Shown: positions 51,739 through 61,956, numbered from the stretch's first letter. The stretch: 64,000 nt of DNA from Corynebacterium sp. 21KM1197 (GCF_033783015.1 NZ_CP123907.1:2294001-2358000), one strand, 5' to 3'. Numbers and translations are program-made. Notes: a model not told the origin generated them from the sequence alone.

Positions 51739-54609
51739 CTACTTCACCACCAGATTCACCATGCGGCCGGGCACCACGATGGTCTTGACCACGTTCTTGC
51801 CCGCCACGTGCTCGGCCACCTTGGGGTCCGCCAGGGCGGCGTCGATAAGCACCTGCTGCTCGGCCTCGGCGGGGACGGTGATCCGCCCGCGCACCTTGCC
51901 ATTGACCTGAACGGGCAGTTCCACCTCATCGTCCACCAGCCACTTTTCCTCGTGAGTGGGGAAGGGGACGAAGGCGATGGTGCCCTCGTGGCCCAGGCGC
52001 GCCCATAGTTCTTCTGCGATGTGCGGGGCCACGGGGGAGAGCATGATCGGCAGCGGCTCCACCAGGTCGCGGGGGACCTCGGTGGGGTAGGCCTTGGTGA
52101 GGTAATTGACGTACTCGATGAGCTTGGCCACCACCGTGTTGTTGTGGAGGTGGGCGTAATCCTCGCGCACCCCGGCGATCGTGCGGTGCAGGACCTTGAG
52201 GTCATCCTCGGTGGGAGCGGCGGCGGTGACGGTGACCTCGCCAGTCTCCTCCGCCACGATCAACCGCCACAGGCGCTGGAGGAAGCGGTGCGCACCCACC
52301 ACATCCTTGGTGGCCCAGGGGCGGGAGGTGTCCAGGGGGCCCATCGCCATCTCGTACACGCGCAGGGTGTCCGCGCCAAAGTCTCGGCAAATATCGTCCG
52401 GGGCCACGGCGTTCTTGAGGGACTTACCCATCTTGCCGTACTCGCGCTTGACCTTCTCGCCCTGGTAGAAGAACTCGCCATCGCGCTCCTCCACCTCCGC
52501 CGCCGGGACGTACACGCCGCGGGCGTCGGTGTAGGCGTAGGCCTGGATATAGCCCTGGTTGAACAGGCGACGGTACGGCTCGGAGGAGGTAACGTAGCCG
52601 AGGTCAAAGAGCACCTTGTGCCAGAAGCGGGAGTACAGCAGGTGCAACACCGCGTGCTCCACGCCGCCCACGTACAGATCCACGCCGCCGGGATCCTGGG
52701 GGCCGTGCTGCTCGGGGCGCGGGCCCGTCCAATAGCGCTCGTTCTCAAGATCGCAGAATGCCTGGTCATTGGTGGGGTCGATGTAACGCAACTGGTACCA
52801 AGAGGAACCCGCCCACTGGGGCATGACGTTGGTGTCCCGGTAGTAGGTCTGAGGGCCATCGCCCAGATCCAGTTCCACCTCCACCCAATCGCGCACCTTG
52901 GCCAGGGGCGGGTGCGGCTCGGAATCGGCATCGTTCGGATCGGCCGCCTCCGGCTTATAATCCTCCACCTCGGGCAGGTTCACCGGCAGCATGGACTCCG
53001 GCAGGGCGTGGGCCAGGCCCTCGGCGTCATAGACGATGGGGAAGGGCTCTCCCCAGTACCGCTGGCGGGCAAAGAGCCAGTCGCGCAACTTGTACTGGAT
53101 CGTGCCCCGGCCCGCGCCGCGCTCCTCCAGCCAGGCGATGGCCCGGGCGATGCCCGTGGCTTTATCGGTGCCATTGAGGTCCAGGCCGGAATCATTGGCG
53201 GAATTGACGTGGGCGCCATCGCCCTCATAGGCCTCCTGGTCAATCTGCCCGCCCTCGATCACCTCACGGATGGTCAGCCCAAAGGCCTGGGCAAACTCGT
53301 AATCGCGGGGATCGTGCGCGGGCACCGCCATGATGGCACCCGTGCCGTAGCCGGTGAGCACGTAATCCGCGATGAAAATGGGCACCTGCTGTCCATTGAC
53401 GGGATTGGTGCCATAGACGCCCAGGAACACGCCCGTCTTATCCTTATTCTCCTGGCGCTCCAGATCGGACTTGGCCGCGATGTCCGCGCGATACGCCGCC
53501 ACCGCCTCCTGCGGGGTGGCCTGGCCATACGTCCAGCGCTCGTCCACGCCCTCGTAGGTGCCGGTACCCCCGGCCACCAAGGCGTCCACCAGCTCGTGTT
53601 CCGGGGCCAGCACCATGTACGTGGCCCCAAAGAGGGTATCGGGACGGGTGGTAAACACCGTGAGATCGTGCCCCTGAGCGGGGAAGATCACCTCCGCGCC
53701 GCGCGAACGCCCGATCCAATTGCGCTGCATAGCCTTGACCTTCTCCGGCCAATCCACGTGCTCCAGATCGTCGCTGAGGCGATCCGCATACGCCGTAATA
53801 CGCATCATCCACTGGGAAAGCCGCTTGCGGAACACCGGGAAATTGCCCCGCTCCGAGCGCCCGTCCGCCGTGACCTCCTCATTGGCCAAAACGGTACCCA
53901 GGCCGGGGCACCAATTCACCATGGAATAGGAGCGGTACACCAGGCGGAACTCATCAATCACCTTTTGCTTATCCAGCGGCGATAATTCCGCATAGGTGCC
54001 CGCAAATCCCTCCGGCAGCGGCATTTCTCCACTTTCCAGCAGGGCCACCAATTCCTCAATGCGGCGGGCCTTACCCTGGCGGGAATCAAACCAGGAATTA
54101 TAAATCTGCAAGAAAATCCACTGCGTCCACCGATAAAACTCCGGGTCCGTGGTGGCCACGCTGCGGCGGCGATCATGGCCCAGGCCCAGCGCCCCGAGCT
54201 GGCGCTTCATATTCTCAATATTGGCCATCGTGGTGGTGCGCGGGTGCGTGCCCGTCTGAATGGCGTACTGCTCCGCGGGCAGGCCAAAGGCATCATATCC
54301 CAGGGTGTGCAGCACGTTCTTGCCCAGAGAGCGGTGGAAGCGGGCGTACACGTCCGTGGCGATGTACCCCAGCGGGTGCCCCACGTGCAGCCCCGCGCCG
54401 GAGGGGTAGGGGAACATGTCCTGCACAAAGAGTTTGTCCTCCGGCAGGGCGGCATTTCCCCCTTCCACGGCCAGTTCGCCCACTGGATTGGGCGCGTTAA
54501 ACGTGCCGTTATCCGCCCAGTAACGCTGCCAGGATTGCTCGATCTGCGCGGCCAGATCGGCGGTATAGCGGTGCGGCGGGGTAGCGGGGGTATCGCTGGG
54601 ATTCGTCAT
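51739..54609 (-). CDS. leuS: leucyl-tRNA synthetase
   Basis: A 956-residue class I synthetase that charges tRNA-Leu. The HIGH-type motif is [15 protein letters not shown] (residues 67-81), and the editing domain (about 260-460) includes [12 protein letters not shown]. The second active-site motif is KMGKS (near 730), a variant of KMSKS. C-terminal anticodon-binding and tRNA-contact domains are complete. The ATG at 54607-54609 is used. Its strand is opposite to the neighbouring MFS gene. Confidence 0.97.
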   Translation of the reverse strand: MTNPSDTPATPPHRYTADLAAQIEQSWQRYWADNGTFNAPNPVGELAVEGGNAALPEDKLFVQDMFPYPSGAGLHVGHPLGYIATDVYARFHRSLGKNVLHTLGYDAFGLPAEQYAIQTGTHPRTTTMANIENMKRQLGALGLGHDRRRSVATTDPEFYRWTQWIFLQIYNSWFDSRQGKARRIEELVALLESGEMPLPEGFAGTYAELSPLDKQKVIDEFRLVYRSYSMVNWCPGLGTVLANEEVTADGRSERGNFPVFRKRLSQWMMRITAYADRLSDDLEHVDWPEKVKAMQRNWIGRSRGAEVIFPAQGHDLTVFTTRPDTLFGATYMVLAPEHELVDALVAGGTGTYEGVDERWTYGQATPQEAVAAYRADIAAKSDLERQENKDKTGVFLGVYGTNPVNGQQVPIFIADYVLTGYGTGAIMAVPAHDPRDYEFAQAFGLTIREVIEGGQIDQEAYEGDGAHVNSANDSGLDLNGTDKATGIARAIAWLEERGAGRGTIQYKLRDWLFARQRYWGEPFPIVYDAEGLAHALPESMLPVNLPEVEDYKPEAADPNDADSEPHPPLAKVRDWVEVELDLGDGPQTYYRDTNVMPQWAGSSWYQLRYIDPTNDQAFCDLENERYWTGPRPEQHGPQDPGGVDLYVGGVEHAVLHLLYSRFWHKVLFDLGYVTSSEPYRRLFNQGYIQAYAYTDARGVYVPAAEVEERDGEFFYQGEKVKREYGKMGKSLKNAVAPDDICRDFGADTLRVYEMAMGPLDTSRPWATKDVVGAHRFLQRLWRLIVAEETGEVTVTAAAPTEDDLKVLHRTIAGVREDYAHLHNNTVVAKLIEYVNYLTKAYPTEVPRDLVEPLPIMLSPVAPHIAEELWARLGHEGTIAFVPFPTHEEKWLVDDEVELPVQVNGKVRGRITVPAEAEQQVLIDAALADPKVAEHVAGKNVVKTIVVPGRMVNLVVK

Positions 54610-54656
54610 GGTTGAACAGTGTAGTAGGTGGATGGGACGGAGCGGAGGTGGAAGCC

Positions 54657-54707
54657 GTGCTTATCGACGCCCTCCCGCCGCAGGGTGGCAGGGGCGTCGA
54701 TAAGCAC
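54657..54707. repeat. long stem-loop upstream of the MFS gene
   Basis: The perfect arms GTGCTTATCGACGCCC (54657-54672) and GGGCGTCGATAAGCAC (54692-54707) flank a 19-base loop. The structure sits 48 bp from the leuS start and 150 bp before the MFS start, so it could affect either leader. The arm sequence recurs in coding regions (see findings). Confidence 0.65.
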
Positions 54708-54858
54708 AACCCCCGCGCGGCCGATTTTTTCGAACAAAAACTACCCCTTACCCCACCCCCACCTAGTAGCCTCAGTAACACTCCATGCCACGGCGGCGAT
54801 TCTGCTACAGATAAAGCCCCCGCGGCAGCTTTAGACCGACCTCAAAAGGAGGCCATCT

Positions 54859-56220
54859 TTGACCAGCGCAGCTCCCTCTCCGGAACTGGACGCGCAGGCC
54901 CGCAGGCGCGTGCTCTTTGCCACCACCATCGGCACCGCCGTGGAGTGGTATGACTACTTCCTCTACGCAGCCTCCGCCAGTTTGGTGTTCAACCACCTCT
55001 TTTTCAGTGAGCTTGAGGGCAGCCTCGCCCTCATCCTCAGCTACCTCACCGTGGGCCTCTCCTTCCTCTTTAGGCCCTTCGGCGCCTTCCTGGCCGGGCA
55101 CTTTGGCGATCGCTACGGCCGCCGCGTGGTGCTCATGGTCACGCTCTTTGGCATGGGCATCGCCACCACCCTCATCGGCGTGCTGCCCACCTACGAGGCC
55201 ATTGGCATCGCCGCCCCCATCCTGCTGATCCTCCTGCGCATCATCCAGGGCATCTCCGCGGGCGGCGAGTGGGGCGGCGCGGTGCTGCTCTCCGTGGAGC
55301 ACGCACCCGCCAACAAGCGCGGCCTCTTTGGCGCGTTCCCCCAGATGGGCGTGCCCGCCGGTCTGCTTCTTTCCTCCGGCGTCATGGCCCTGATGAGCAA
55401 CATCGCCCCCGGCCAGGCCTTCCTGGACTGGGGTTGGCGCATTCCCTTCCTGCTGAGCATCGTGCTGGTGGGCGTGGGCTACCTGGTGCGCATGGGCGTG
55501 GAGGAATCGCCCGTGTTTGCCGAGATCGAGGAGCGCAAAAAGACCTCCCAGGCACCCATCGGGGACCTCTTCCGCAAGAGCACGCCCCTGGTGCTGGTGG
55601 CGGCCCTGCTCTTTGCCGGCAATAACGCCGTGGGCTACATGACCGCCGGTGGCTACGTGCAGAACTACGCCACCAACCCGGAGGGGCCCATCGCCCTGGA
55701 ACGCAGCGTGGTGCTGTGGTCCGTCACCGCCTCCGCCGTGGCCTGGCTGGTCACCACCGGGTTCGCGGGCTGGATCTCCGACTTCTGGGGCCGCCGCACC
55801 ACCTACATCGTGGGCTACCTGTTGCAACTAGTGGGCGCGGTGGCGCTCTTCCCCATCATCAACCTGGGCGGCTCCACCATGCTCACCCTCGGCCTGCTGG
55901 TACTCACCGTGGGCCTGGGCCTGACCTACGGGCAGCAATCCGCCACCTACGCGGAACTCTTCCCGGCCTCCATGCGCTTCTCCGGCGTATCCATCAGCTA
56001 CGCCATCGGTGCAATCTTCGGCGGGGCCTTTGCCCCCATGATCGCCCAGTGGCTCTTTGACACCACCGGCGGCACCGCCGCCATCTCCGCGTACCTCGCC
56101 TTTATGACCCTCGTGGGCCTGGGCGCGGCCCTGGTCCTCCGCGACCGCAGCGGAATCCCCCTGGGCCCGGATCACGAGGCCGAGCAGGCCGTTTCCCCCT
56201 TGCGCTTCCACAAGGCGTAG
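54859..56220 (+). CDS. MFS metabolite:proton symporter (MHS family)
   Basis: A 453-residue transporter with twelve predicted helices. The segments VEWYDYFLYAASASLVF and GHFGDRYGRR (the MFS RxGRR loop) and RIIQGISAGGEWGGAVLLSVEHAP are the metabolite:H+ symporter signature, shared by ShiA, CitA, KgtP and ProP-like proteins. The substrate (an organic acid, shikimate-like or betaine-like compound) cannot be told. It starts at TTG 54859-54861, 6-7 bp after AAAGGAGG. A terminator follows at 56267-56309. Confidence 0.87.
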   Translation: MTSAAPSPELDAQARRRVLFATTIGTAVEWYDYFLYAASASLVFNHLFFSELEGSLALILSYLTVGLSFLFRPFGAFLAGHFGDRYGRRVVLMVTLFGMGIATTLIGVLPTYEAIGIAAPILLILLRIIQGISAGGEWGGAVLLSVEHAPANKRGLFGAFPQMGVPAGLLLSSGVMALMSNIAPGQAFLDWGWRIPFLLSIVLVGVGYLVRMGVEESPVFAEIEERKKTSQAPIGDLFRKSTPLVLVAALLFAGNNAVGYMTAGGYVQNYATNPEGPIALERSVVLWSVTASAVAWLVTTGFAGWISDFWGRRTTYIVGYLLQLVGAVALFPIINLGGSTMLTLGLLVLTVGLGLTYGQQSATYAELFPASMRFSGVSISYAIGAIFGGAFAPMIAQWLFDTTGGTAAISAYLAFMTLVGLGAALVLRDRSGIPLGPDHEAEQAVSPLRFHKA

Positions 56221-56266
56221 CGCGCATGTAACGCGGGTATAGCGCGGCGCGCTCCTCAGACGCACA

Positions 56267-56309
56267 AACCCCGGATCATGGTGCCTTTCACCGCACCAGA
56301 TCCGGGGTT
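56267..56309. terminator. bidirectional terminator
   Basis: AACCCCGGATC (56267-56277) pairs perfectly with GATCCGGGGTT (56299-56309), and an inner GGTGC/GCACC pair extends the stem. It separates two convergent transporter genes. Confidence 0.8.
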
Positions 56310-56335
56310 CATCTTTCCCCGCTTAGGGGGCCACC

Positions 56336-57622
56336 TTAGGAGGCCGCCCCCTCGGCAGTCTTGGCCCCATCCGAGTTGTGCGTGCCCTGCTCGCCCTGCG
56401 CACTCTGTATGCCCTGCTCATTCTGCGCGTCTTGCCCACCCTGCTCCGGCAGGTCGCCGCGCGCAAACTTGTTGATGATGAGCGCGATCGCGCCGTCGCC
56501 CGTCACGTTCGCGGCGGTACCAAAGGAATCAATGGCGATGTAGGCGGCAATCATCAGGGCCACCTGGTCGTCGCTAAAGCCCAACATGCTACTCAGCAGC
56601 GCCACCGCCGCCATCACTCCGCCACCCGGCACGCCGGGGGCCGCGATCATCGTGATGCCCAGCATGAAGATGAAGCCCACGGCCAGGCCCACGGACACCT
56701 CCATGCCCGCCATGTACACGATGGCAAACGCAAAGAGCGTCAGCTTCATCATCGAGCCAGCCAGGTGAATCATCGCGCACAGCGGCACCACAAAGCCCGC
56801 CACGCTGGAGGAAACCCCATTCTTGCGCACCGCGCGATACGTCACCGGAATGGTCGCCGCCGAGGACGCCGTGCCCAGGGCCGTGCCATAGGCGGGCAAC
56901 ATCGTGCGCAGCGCCTTGATCGGATTCGTGCCCGTGAGCACCCCCGCGAGAACGAACTGGAAGAGCAGATACACCAGCGTCATCACCGTGGCCCGCACCA
57001 GCACCTTGCCAAAGGCCACCAGGGTATCCACCAGATTGCCGTTCATGCCCAGGTTCAGGAACATGCCGAAGATGAACAGCGGCAGCAGCGGCACGATGAA
57101 GGAACTCACCACCTTCATCACAATCTGCTCCAACTCCCGGGTGGCCTGGTAAAGCCGATCCGCCTTCATCGTGGCCATCGCCACGCCCAGGCAGAAGGCC
57201 AGCAGCAGGGCGCTCATCAATTCCAGCGGCGGCGGCATCTCCACCGTGAAATAAGGAGCCAGCGCGCCGGCATCAATATCCGCCACCTCCGTGTGCAACT
57301 GCTCCCCGGAAAGCATGCGCGGATACGCCCCGCGCGCCACCGCGTAGGCCAGCAGCCCCGAGAGCACCGTGGAGGCGTAGGCCACGCCCGTGGTGATGGC
57401 CAGCCACTTGCCCGCGCCCCGGCCCAGGCCCGCGATCGCCGGGGTAATCAGCGCGAAGATCAGCAGGGGTACAAAGAACCCCAGGAAGTTCGCAAACAGC
57501 CCATTAAAGGTAATGAAAACCCGCGCCAGAGACTCCGGGAGGAAGAAACTGCACGCGATACCCAGAATGATCGCCACGATCACCCGGAAAAGCAGCGAAG
57601 ACGCCATGCGCTTGATGTCCAT
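56336..57622 (-). CDS. DAACS-type dicarboxylate/amino-acid:cation symporter
   Basis: A 428-residue symporter of the glutamate/aspartate/serine family. Eight helices and two re-entrant loops are suggested by TLGTASSAATIP-type and GAPGVPGGG sequences, with the DxxxTxxN-like ASDSFGTAANVTGD region near 380. The last 40 residues are a hydrophilic Gln/Gly/Glu-rich tail (DAQNEQGIQSAQGEQGTHN) of repeat-like composition. It probably takes up a dicarboxylate or serine/threonine with Na+ or H+. No regulator is adjacent. Confidence 0.88.
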   Translation of the reverse strand: MDIKRMASSLLFRVIVAIILGIACSFFLPESLARVFITFNGLFANFLGFFVPLLIFALITPAIAGLGRGAGKWLAITTGVAYASTVLSGLLAYAVARGAYPRMLSGEQLHTEVADIDAGALAPYFTVEMPPPLELMSALLLAFCLGVAMATMKADRLYQATRELEQIVMKVVSSFIVPLLPLFIFGMFLNLGMNGNLVDTLVAFGKVLVRATVMTLVYLLFQFVLAGVLTGTNPIKALRTMLPAYGTALGTASSAATIPVTYRAVRKNGVSSSVAGFVVPLCAMIHLAGSMMKLTLFAFAIVYMAGMEVSVGLAVGFIFMLGITMIAAPGVPGGGVMAAVALLSSMLGFSDDQVALMIAAYIAIDSFGTAANVTGDGAIALIINKFARGDLPEQGGQDAQNEQGIQSAQGEQGTHNSDGAKTAEGAAS

Positions 57623-57814
57623 ACGGTTCTGCGCTTTCTACTATCGACGACGAGGCTCGGCCACGGCACCCATGCTCCGCGTGGGGAGGGGGCACGTCAG
57701 ACAACGCCCAGGTGGGGTTAGATTACAAGATCGCAGGGTGGGGGAGGTAGCCCGGTGGGCGGGGCCGAACGCGACCGAACGTGACTGAACGGAGCCAATC
57801 GGGGTGAAAGCGAG

Positions 57815-57853
57815 AAAAGGCCCCCAACCCAGGAGGGTCAGGGGCCGGGGCGC
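57815..57853 (-). terminator. terminator of the PRC-barrel gene
   Basis: On the minus strand GGCCCC-TGACCC and GGGTTGGGGGCC form a GC-rich stem followed by TTTTCT. It lies 18 bp past the PRC-barrel stop. Confidence 0.75.
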
Positions 57854-57870
57854 GTGGCGCTTATGTGGTT

Positions 57871-58761
57871 TTACTTGCGGGCGTCGCGCTCAGCTTGCTC
57901 AGCCTCGGTCACATCGCCAGCAGTCTCGATGCGCTCCTTCTTCAGCTCCTCGGACACGCGCTGAGTCTCGGTGACCTGCTCCTTCTCCAGGGCCACCTTC
58001 TCCTTGGCCACGGTGTCCTTGGACACGTTCACGCGCTCCTCGTGCAGCACCACGGAGGCCTCGCCCTCGGTCAGCGGCTGGCCGTCCACCTGCTCGTCGC
58101 CGGTGATCGGGGTGCGCACCACGCGCACCTCCTCGCGGCTCACGGGCACGTCCACCGTCTCGGTCTCGGTGACCACGAACTTGCGCAGGCGGGCCTCGCC
58201 GGTCTGCACGTTCTCCTTGGAGACGTTCAGCTCCTCCTCGGAGCGCACCAGGGAGTTATCGCCAGCGACGTCCGCCTTGGGGGCCGTGGGAGCCTTCTTC
58301 TCGGCGGTCTGGTCGGCGGCGACCTCGGTGGTGCCAGCCGTGGTACCGGCGGTAGTACCGGCGAAGCCAGCGGCCTCCTCGCGGGCGGCAGTGCGACCCT
58401 GCTCCTGGCGCTCCTGGGCACCGGACTCATAGATGTCCTGGTAGTCCGCAGCGTTCACGCCGTAGTGCTCGTTCAGGCGGTTCTGATCCGTGGTGGTCAG
58501 AGCGGTATCCGAACCAAAGTCCGGGGCGTCCTTGATGAGGTCCTTGGCAAAGGCCAGGCGGAGTTCCTCACCATCAAACTGAGCGCCGCGCAGCGGCACC
58601 AGGGAGGAATTCAGGCCGAAGAGACCGTGGCTGACCTCCACAAAGGTGGGCTTCCCGGTGTTATCGTCCAGGAAAACCTCCTTAATGCCGCCCAGCTTAT
58701 CGCCGGTGTTATCGTAGGCGGTAGCGTCAAACAGATCCGCGATGTTCTTCTTCGTGCTCAT
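57871..58761 (-). CDS. PRC-barrel/DUF2382 stress-associated protein
   Basis: A 296-residue soluble protein with an N-terminal PRC-barrel (about 1-85; IADLFDATAYDNTGDKLGGIKEVFLDDNTG split by its loop), an acidic Ala/Thr-rich linker containing GTTAGTTAGTT repeats (near 143-155), and a C-terminal DUF2382 domain with three VxVSREEVRV/VNVSKDTVAKEKV-type heptad-like repeats. Such proteins are often induced by stress or dehydration, but the function is not established. Starts with ATG 58759-58761, followed downstream by a terminator. Confidence 0.83.
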   Translation of the reverse strand: MSTKKNIADLFDATAYDNTGDKLGGIKEVFLDDNTGKPTFVEVSHGLFGLNSSLVPLRGAQFDGEELRLAFAKDLIKDAPDFGSDTALTTTDQNRLNEHYGVNAADYQDIYESGAQERQEQGRTAAREEAAGFAGTTAGTTAGTTEVAADQTAEKKAPTAPKADVAGDNSLVRSEEELNVSKENVQTGEARLRKFVVTETETVDVPVSREEVRVVRTPITGDEQVDGQPLTEGEASVVLHEERVNVSKDTVAKEKVALEKEQVTETQRVSEELKKERIETAGDVTEAEQAERDARK

Positions 58762-59227
58762 GACAAAATCCTTTCTGTAAATAAAATCTTGCGGTTGAAA
58801 AACCTGCTTTGCCCAAGCAAATCCTTGGCGGAAAACCTCGCCGGTTATTCATTAACCGCTCGGCTGCTCGAACACTATCGACGCTATCAACGCCTCCCGA
58901 ACCTCGCCAGGGAAATCCGGGCGGGTCACAAAAAGATCAAGGGCGTTTCCCACGCTCCTTAAAGCGTAATCCCGCGACCGCGCACGGCACTGAACAGGGG
59001 AAAGACGTGATGGCTCAAAAATGAGCGGGCGCGGCGCTGGGATGCTTTTCCCACCGTCACCACAGGAGAAAGTAACCAAATTGTTACCGGAATCGTGGCC
59101 GTCGCGCGCCGTCCGCAGTTCCAGACATGTCGTTTTTAGACCGTCCAGCACCCCACACCCAAGGGCCGGTCGCGCCCCTTGCCCCTCGGCCCCGAGCCCT
59201 ACAAGTCCCTACAAATCCCTACGGGAC
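58762..59227. other. 466-bp intergenic region
   Basis: No gene is supported here. On the minus strand AGAAAGGATT precedes the PRC-barrel start. A palindrome GTAAC-CAAATT-GTTAC sits at 59072-59087. Near 59192-59223 a 10-bp unit (CCCTACAAGT-like) is repeated three times. A 99-residue frame (58852-59151, minus) has no codon bias or ribosome site and is not accepted. Confidence 0.5.
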
Positions 59228-59818
59228 CTATAAGCCACAGCGGGTCAGATGCTCCCCATACGAGGCGATGTCCTCCTCGATGGCCGGGTTCTTGTAGATG
59301 TCAAAGACGTTGAAACTGGGCAAAACGGTGTATCCACAGAAAAGATAGTTCGCGGAGATATTCACCAGCGCGTCATCGACGCTCTTGCCCCGGAATACCG
59401 GATTATCCGCGTTATCAAAGGCATCGCGTGGCGCGTTCCAGGTGGCAGAAATCATAAATTTCTTCCCCGCCATGTTCCCGCCCGAGCCATAGGGGATCGA
59501 AAGATCGCTCCGGGTGCGGCCATCACCACTGAGCAGGCTCTTATTTGCCAATGCCACGTTAAACACCTCATCGGTGTACTTCTTCCACGTCCACGGGGCG
59601 GAGAACCAATTGATCGGCGTTTGCAGAATCACCACATCCGCCTCCAGGTGCTTCCTTTCCTCCTCCTGAGCATCGTAACCGGCGTCGATGATGGTTTCCG
59701 TGACCTCATGGCCCTTGGCCGTAAAATATCCCTTGGCCTCTTCCATCACGGCCCGGTTCAGGGTGCCCTCGGACCACCCCGGATAATTAAGGTGTGCGTT
59801 GATCATCAACACATTCAT
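59228..59818 (-). CDS. NAD(P)H oxidoreductase, MdaB/KefF-like
   Basis: A 196-residue flavodoxin-like protein with the FMN/FAD-contact motif LNYPGWSEGTLNRA, HLEADVVILQTPINWFSAPWTWKKY and GDGRTRSD segments. This resembles modulator-of-drug-activity (MdaB) quinone reductases. The predicted activity is two-electron reduction of quinones, protecting from redox cycling. The ATG 59816-59818 follows GGGAGACGG. It is downstream of the dihydroxyacetone-kinase gene on the same strand. Confidence 0.83.
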   Translation of the reverse strand: MNVLMINAHLNYPGWSEGTLNRAVMEEAKGYFTAKGHEVTETIIDAGYDAQEEERKHLEADVVILQTPINWFSAPWTWKKYTDEVFNVALANKSLLSGDGRTRSDLSIPYGSGGNMAGKKFMISATWNAPRDAFDNADNPVFRGKSVDDALVNISANYLFCGYTVLPSFNVFDIYKNPAIEEDIASYGEHLTRCGL

Positions 59819-59927
59819 GCGTGCCGTCTCCCTCGAATCCCTTGAAAAATAAACAAACGCCACCTTAATCCACTGCGATCCACGGCGGCGCTCCACGCCC
59901 CCGCTCACACGGTCTCCGCGAGCCTTC

Positions 59928-61412
59928 TTAATTCCCGCCAAAAAGCCAGGTCGCCAGCAGCGCACCCGGATCCATGACCCCGCACGAGGCCTCACCCACG
60001 TAGGCCGCGCGCCCCTTCCTTGCCACGATCTCCCGCGTGGATTCCGCCCCCGCCAGGGCTGCCCGGTACGCCTCCCCCAGTGCCTCATCGAGGTTCGCCC
60101 CGATCTCTGCCTGCCGCCCGGCCTCCTCGGCGGCGGGAAGGAGGGCGTCGAGAAGCGTGCCGTCACCGCGCTGCGCGCCGCCGAGTTCCGCGATGGCCTC
60201 GCACCCGCGCCGCAATCCGAGCGCCAGGCCCCGCGCGGACCCATCGCTGGCGGCCGCGAGTTCCCGGAACAGGGTGCCCAGCACCGCACCGGAGGTGCCG
60301 CCGGAGCGAATGAGAAAGCGCCGCGAGAGGCCACCGAGCACCGCCGCGTCCTCGCCGCGCAGGGGGAGGGGGAGGTCGCCCAGGGCGGCGTCCATGTTGG
60401 TGCCAAAGTCTCCGTCACCCGCCAGGCGATCGAGGTCGGTGAGTACCCCGGTGCCCTCCTGCACGCGGCGCACGAAGTCGCTGAGCCAGGCGTTGTCCGG
60501 GCCGTCGGTGGACAGGGCGTCCTCGGCGCGCAGCACGGCGGGGGAGTAGCGGTCCCCGCTCCCGAGGGATCTGGGCCAAGCGGGGGCGGTGGTAGGGGCG
60601 TCGATAAGGTCTACTATCTCCTCCGTGGTGCGAGCGAGGGTGAGCGAGGCCCCAGCCATGTTCAAGGCGGTGACGTAATTGCCCACCAGGCTGCGTCGAA
60701 TGGTGATTCCGTGCCGCTCCAACCATGCGGCCGCCTGCCCGAAAAGCAGGTGTAGTTCCAGCGATGAGGTGCCGCCCAGGCCATTGACCAGGAAGATCAC
60801 CTCCTCGCCGCGCTCCAATCCCAGCGAGCACACAATCTCACCCAGCAGCCGATCCACCACCTCCGCAGCGGGAGAAATAGCCTCACGGGAAGTACCGCGC
60901 TCGCCGTGAATACCCACGCCCACCTCCATCTGCCCGGAACCAAGATCAAAGGTCTTATTACCGCTGGTGGGCAGGTGGCCAGGAGCAAGCGCCACCGCCA
61001 TGCTGCGGGAGTGATCCGCCACCCACTGCGCGATCTCCACCACCCGGTCGAGGCTATCCCCACGTTGGGCGGCGGCACCGGCCACCTTTTCCACCAAGAT
61101 CGTCGCGGCGGTACCACGCCGCCCCGGCCCCTCATCCCCCGCACTCTCCGTGGCCACGTCCTCGGCCACCCGCACCTCACGGGTGCTCACCCCCTCGGCG
61201 GCAAGCGCTTGGCGAGCCACCCGGAAGTTCATCACGTCCCCGGTGTAATTCTTCACCACGTGCACCACCCCCGCACCGCGATCCGCCCAGCGCGTGGCCT
61301 CGGTGATCTGCACCGCATTGGGCGAGGTGAAGATCAGGCCGGGGCACACCGCGCTCAACATTCCCTCGGGCAGGAAGTCGGCGGGGGAGTTGCGGAAGGA
61401 GGGGTTGTTCAT
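59928..61412 (-). CDS. dhaKL: fused dihydroxyacetone kinase (DhaK-DhaL)
   Basis: A 494-residue single-chain kinase. The DhaK half (about 1-330) has the substrate-binding His in GIHGERG (near 170) and NGLGGTSSLELHL. The DhaL half (about 335-494) has the ADP-Mg loop GDGDFGTNM and SGGTSGAVLGTLF. It phosphorylates dihydroxyacetone with ATP, as in ATP-type DHA kinases; no phosphotransferase subunit is encoded nearby. The family motif is usually GDGDTG, so Phe is a variant. The ATG 61410-61412 is chosen. An extension upstream is antisense to the SdpI gene and is rejected. Confidence 0.9.
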   Translation of the reverse strand: MNNPSFRNSPADFLPEGMLSAVCPGLIFTSPNAVQITEATRWADRGAGVVHVVKNYTGDVMNFRVARQALAAEGVSTREVRVAEDVATESAGDEGPGRRGTAATILVEKVAGAAAQRGDSLDRVVEIAQWVADHSRSMAVALAPGHLPTSGNKTFDLGSGQMEVGVGIHGERGTSREAISPAAEVVDRLLGEIVCSLGLERGEEVIFLVNGLGGTSSLELHLLFGQAAAWLERHGITIRRSLVGNYVTALNMAGASLTLARTTEEIVDLIDAPTTAPAWPRSLGSGDRYSPAVLRAEDALSTDGPDNAWLSDFVRRVQEGTGVLTDLDRLAGDGDFGTNMDAALGDLPLPLRGEDAAVLGGLSRRFLIRSGGTSGAVLGTLFRELAAASDGSARGLALGLRRGCEAIAELGGAQRGDGTLLDALLPAAEEAGRQAEIGANLDEALGEAYRAALAGAESTREIVARKGRAAYVGEASCGVMDPGALLATWLFGGN

Positions 61413-61497
61413 GCCGCCCAGGGTAGTGCGGTGATTGGTTGGGCGGCAGGGGGCGGCGCGGTGAAAGGTAGGCGGGGCGAGGCCTACAATGATCCTC

Positions 61498-61914
61498 ATG
61501 ATCTTCGGCGTGATCCTGCTTATCCTCGGCCTTATCCTCACCGTCATCGGCGGCCTCGCCTGGGCGGCCAAACTCCCCGGCAACGGGGTGGTGGGGATCC
61601 GCGTGCCGGAGGTGCGCAAGAGCCAGGAACTGTGGACGCTGGCGCACCGCATTGCCGGGCCCTTCTGGACGCTCGGCGGAATCTCCCTGCTCTTTGGCGC
61701 CTGCTTCGCCTTCATCGCCCAGGGCTGGCTGTGGGCGCTACCCATCTTCACCATTCTCATCGCCCTCGCGGCCGTGGGGGCCGGGGCCGGGCAGGCGGCG
61801 CACGCCGTGGCGGCTATCGACGCCCGCCGCATGATCGAGGCGGAGAACGGCGGCCCCAAGCCAGCGGTAGACATGGAGGCGCTGCGCCGCGCGGCGCGAG
61901 CCTCAGATCGCTAA
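61498..61914 (+). CDS. SdpI-family membrane protein
   Basis: A 138-residue protein with three helices (about 1-20, 53-72 and 80-100) and the SdpI-like conserved part (GVVGIRVPEVRKSQELWTLAHRIAGPF). SdpI members give immunity to a toxin in Bacillus and serve unknown functions elsewhere. The ATG at 61498 is preferred to the ATG at 61489, because the -10 TACAAT (61485-61490) ends 7 bp before it; the earlier ATG overlaps that -10. The mRNA is thus leaderless. Confidence 0.7.
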   Translation: MIFGVILLILGLILTVIGGLAWAAKLPGNGVVGIRVPEVRKSQELWTLAHRIAGPFWTLGGISLLFGACFAFIAQGWLWALPIFTILIALAAVGAGAGQAAHAVAAIDARRMIEAENGGPKPAVDMEALRRAARASDR

Positions 61915-61919
61915 TACCC

Positions 61920-61956
61920 TTGCTTATTACCCATGCCACTGACTAGGATAGCGGTG
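61920..61956 (+). promoter_or_regulatory. trp operon promoter
   Basis: The -35 TTGCTT (61920-61925), an 18-bp spacer and -10 TAGGAT (61944-61949) place the start site at the GTG of trpL (61956). The leader peptide mRNA is therefore leaderless. Confidence 0.65.

Noticed and set aside
52021..53985. 654-codon open frame on the plus strand
   Set aside because: It is antisense to leuS, with Arg/His/Gly-rich composition typical of the reverse of GC-rich codons, and has no ribosome site.
57763..57792. three 10-bp units CCGAACGCGA-like; also CCCTACAAGT-like units at 59192-59223
   Set aside because: Only three imperfect copies each and no shared sequence; probably chance tandem duplication, not CRISPR or iterons.
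58852..59151. 99-codon frame in the 58762-59227 gap
   Set aside because: No ribosome site, no codon bias, no recognisable domain.
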